Part shown: piece after piece, positions 16,163-18,173 of the stretch
Layout of the letters: the number at the start of each line of letters is the position of its first letter
Numbering within the stretch: the stretch's first letter is position 1
Assembly (NCBI GenBank): GCA_964626505.1
Contig: CAZVFR010000031.1
Location: forward strand, 1-18,173
DNA: 18,173 nt
Direction: 5' to 3'
Source: CAZUGA01 sp964626505
Lineage (GTDB): Bacteria; Pseudomonadota; Gammaproteobacteria; Methylococcales; UBA1147
The notes under the pieces: generated by a model
Seen by the model: the letters and a program-made list of their open reading frames with translations, nothing else
The model's database searches: none
What the model was told of the DNA's origin: nothing
Position numbers and translations under genes: made by a program

Positions 16163-16726
16163 ATGGGTCGAATAGTTCAATATGGGTTGGTTCTAGTCGT
16201 ATCGCTTGCGATTTTAGGGTGTAATAAAAATTTGCAGCCGGAACAGCTGCCGGCGTCTGTAAAAATTCACAAGACTTATGTCTCTCAAGTTGCGCTGCAC
16301 TATGAGAAGGGGCGGCATCGGACGACGAATTACAGCGTCGGTATATTATTGCCTGTAAACACCCAGGTACAATTGTTGGAAATGACTCGAAAGGGTTTTA
16401 AAGTCAAGGTGTTGGACACCGGCGAAGAGATCGATTTCGTGAACCACACCAAACACACCCATGATACTGTCGTGCAAGCATTCGAGAAATTGTTCGCTGA
16501 CCAAAAGGTCAGCATGTTCAAGTTTAATCGCAAGGAAAGAAATAATATCGAAACCGGAACGGTTGCCAAAGGCATGAGCAAAGCCGCCGTGATTATAGCC
16601 CGAGGTTACCCACCCGCGATCGAAACGCCAAGTTTGAAACGCGATCAATGGAAATATTGGAAAAGTAGGTGGGATACGATTCTTGTGACGTTTAAGAAGG
16701 ATAGGGTTAGTAATATCAAGGACTGA
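16163..16726 (+). CDS. Lipoprotein with BamE-like C-terminal half
   Basis: This 187-residue protein has a lipoprotein signal peptide with the lipobox AILGC (C20), so it should be lipid-anchored; the next residues N-K do not contain the D+2 inner-membrane retention signal, suggesting the outer membrane. A good AGGGAGG precedes the ATG. Residues 28-118 form a soluble region rich in beta-type segments (YSVGILLPVNTQVQLLEMTR, GFKVKVLDTGEEIDF) with no family that I recognise. Residues 128-187 (GTVAKGMSKAAVIIARGYPP, W-KYW, ILVTFKKDRVSNI) follow the SmpA/OmlA (BamE) pattern: a helix after G-M-x-K, G-x-P, then strands ending in F-x-x-x-x-V. Whether it binds the Bam complex is unknown. It is a single gene between tusB and the Roc GTPase gene. 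Confidence 0.75.
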   Translation: MGRIVQYGLVLVVSLAILGCNKNLQPEQLPASVKIHKTYVSQVALHYEKGRHRTTNYSVGILLPVNTQVQLLEMTRKGFKVKVLDTGEEIDFVNHTKHTHDTVVQAFEKLFADQKVSMFKFNRKERNNIETGTVAKGMSKAAVIIARGYPPAIETPSLKRDQWKYWKSRWDTILVTFKKDRVSNIKD

Positions 16727-16766
16727 GCGTAACTTTGATTATGTGTTTTAGAATTGGATTCTATAA

Positions 16767-18173
16767 ATGTCGTACCGAGGGGAAATAAAACAACGATTGA
16801 AGGGTGTGGACCCGCGCTATTGTGTAGCATTCGCGGCCCGGGCCGCGTTGCGCAGTTTGCCGTTATTGGCGGTTTCTAGCGAAAGCAAACCTGCATTCTG
16901 GTATTGGGGTGAAGCTGCAAGATCCAAGCATTTATTGAGTATTTTATCAGCGCAACGCTTTAGTCTTACGTTTGCCGCTAGTGGTCGTCGTGGCGTAACC
17001 TTAGACGCTGCCGCCGCCGACGCTTATATTGATAAATATCGCTCAGCTACCGAAAGTGACCTACATGATCTATCCAATCGTGTCGATATTCTGACTATTT
17101 TTCAAAAACCACTTTGGCCCGAAGATTTGCCAGCAGATTGGCAAGCCTTTTGGGTTCGTTTTGCCGATTGGTCGATATCTTTAAATGCTGGTTTCGAAGT
17201 CTGGTTGGGCTGGTATCAGGAACGTCTGGACGGCAAAGAATTAGATCTCGATCTGCTGCAAAAGCAAGTTCTAATACTCANNNNNNNNNNACCCGAGGAA
17301 ATAAAGGGCCAGGGTGTAGCCGCGGTAAATGGGTATCTGGCGACGCTTAGCAGCGCTAAAAAGGCAAAGAAGGACCTACGCCCGCTAAATCTAGTCCGCG
17401 CGATTTTCATCGGCAACGGTGCGGCCGGTAAAACGTCGCTGATCCGGGCTTTGAACGGTGAACCCGTAGTGGAAGGCCACGAAGAAATGACGCCGGGCGT
17501 CGATATTCGCGAGTGGTCAGTGGGCAATACCGGCATAACCGCGAATTTCTGGGATTTTGGCGGTCAGGTTATGGCGCATTCTACGCACCAGTTTTTTCTA
17601 CGCGAACGTTGCTTGTATGTGTTGGTGCTGGATGCGCGTACTGAGTTTAATGCTAATGAACAAGCCGAATACTGGCTGGAGCACGTCAAGGCTTTCGGTA
17701 AAAATGCAAAGGTAATGCTGGTCGGCAATAAGTCGGATTTGGCGGCGGTCAATCTGAATCTGGCGACTTCGCGCGATAAGTATTCAAATATTATCGATTT
17801 TTATCCGCTGTCTTGTACCAGTAGTGAGGACAGTTTTAAAGCTCGGTTTGCGGCTTTCCGCAGCGAGTTGGTTGATNNNNNNNNNNGATACACACCAGGT
17901 GTATTCTACCGATGCACAGTTCGCGGTGTTGCAGAACCTGAAACAGTGCTCGCTTAAATCGTCGTTTTTGCCTCATGACGATTTTCGAGCGATTTGTCGC
18001 GAGCAATTGATTGCCAACGACGGTCCACAAGATCAGAAATGGCTGCTGGATCTGTTCGACAAGATGTCGCTGCGCGAGTGGTGGGCCAGGGTTCAGCAAG
18101 GGCTCAAGGCAGAGCGCGCTAGCGGCGAATACAAGTGGGCCCGCGCCCAGATGTCCCGAATCTCGGCCCCCGT
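16767..18173 (+). CDS. Roc (ROCO-type) GTPase, partial at right edge
   Basis: This gene runs off the contig. Its GTPase domain (about 207-370) has all five G motifs: GNGAAGKT (216-223), T242-P-G, DFGGQ (263-267), NKSD (321-324) and SCTS (349-352). DxGGQ in place of DxxGQ/E and the TPGVDI switch are typical of Roc domains. After the second N gap, reading in the frame starting at 17887 gives FLPHDDFRAICREQLI, which resembles the start of a COR domain. The stop at 17957 arises only from the arbitrary N length. Residues 1-190 hold no leucine-rich repeats; instead there is a Trp-rich region (FWYWGEAA, LWPEDLPADW, GFEVWLGWYQERLDG, QGVAAVNGYL) that I recall as a shared N-terminal module in several bacterial multidomain proteins. 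Its biological role is unknown; effector or defence functions would be guesses. Confidence 0.85.
17281..17290. other. Assembly gap (10 N)
   Basis: Ten N bases interrupt the Roc GTPase gene. The frame before and after is the same at nominal length, so the true length is probably one more than a multiple of three. The flanks (QKQVLIL before, PEEIKGQG after) fit one continuous domain. Confidence 0.99.
17877..17886. other. Assembly gap (10 N), frame-breaking
   Basis: Ten N bases follow FRSELVD at the end of the Roc domain. Coding resumes at 17887 in a different frame, open to the window end, so the real gap should be a multiple of three. Confidence 0.99.

Noticed and set aside
1..18173. CRISPR arrays, tRNA or rRNA genes, transposase genes
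   Set aside because: No regularly spaced direct repeats, cloverleaf-like segments, rRNA-like sequence or transposase motifs were found on either strand.

Overview
The window reads as a draft-assembly contig (two 10-N gaps near its right end) from a gammaproteobacterium. Pointers to that group are a UbiF-like ubiquinone hydroxylase, a tusDCB sulfur-relay cluster, a paired NADPH-type glutamate synthase (gltB-gltD) and a BepA-type periplasmic protease. I cannot name the genus. Most of the window is ordinary chromosomal housekeeping DNA, with a small degraded accessory module at 12.09-13.14 kb and a probable accessory GTPase gene running off the right edge.

Layout. 87-2543, plus strand: rhomboid protease, a two-helix membrane protein of unknown function, a TetR-type regulator and a 61-residue zinc-ribbon-like protein. 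2565-8910, minus strand: gltB followed by gltD, together the NADPH-dependent glutamate synthase. 9239-12027, plus strand: a UbiF-like FAD monooxygenase and an acyl-CoA synthetase, 29 bases apart. 12092-13138, minus strand: a remnant MNT-HEPN toxin-antitoxin-like pair; the nucleotidyltransferase/winged-helix gene is intact, the HEPN partner is broken by an internal deletion with frameshift. A good sigma70 promoter with a perfect 10-bp inverted repeat sits in front of the pair. 13176-14639, minus strand: BepA-like M48 protease. 14786-16050, plus strand: tusD, tusC and tusB. 16163-16726: a lipoprotein with a BamE-like C-terminal half. 16767 to the end: a Roc-type GTPase with an unusual N-terminal region.

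The least expected non-coding signal is a dispersed structured repeat of about 115-155 bp, seen three times: inverted between the membrane-protein and TetR genes (1438-1575), between gltB and gltD (about 4091-4245), and between tusC and tusB (15561-15675). Two copies therefore lie inside probable operons. The copies share both flanks but differ in the middle, and they carry short inverted ends and internal stems, so they look like a mobilised or RNA-forming intergenic element rather than chance similarity.

Several gene boundaries need correction. gltB should start at the ATG at 8910, not at an upstream TTG inside its ribosome-binding site. The nucleotidyltransferase gene should start at 13078, because the longer frame would begin inside its own promoter. 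The Roc GTPase does not stop at 17957: that stop arises only because the second N gap has an arbitrary length; reading resumes in another frame to the contig end.
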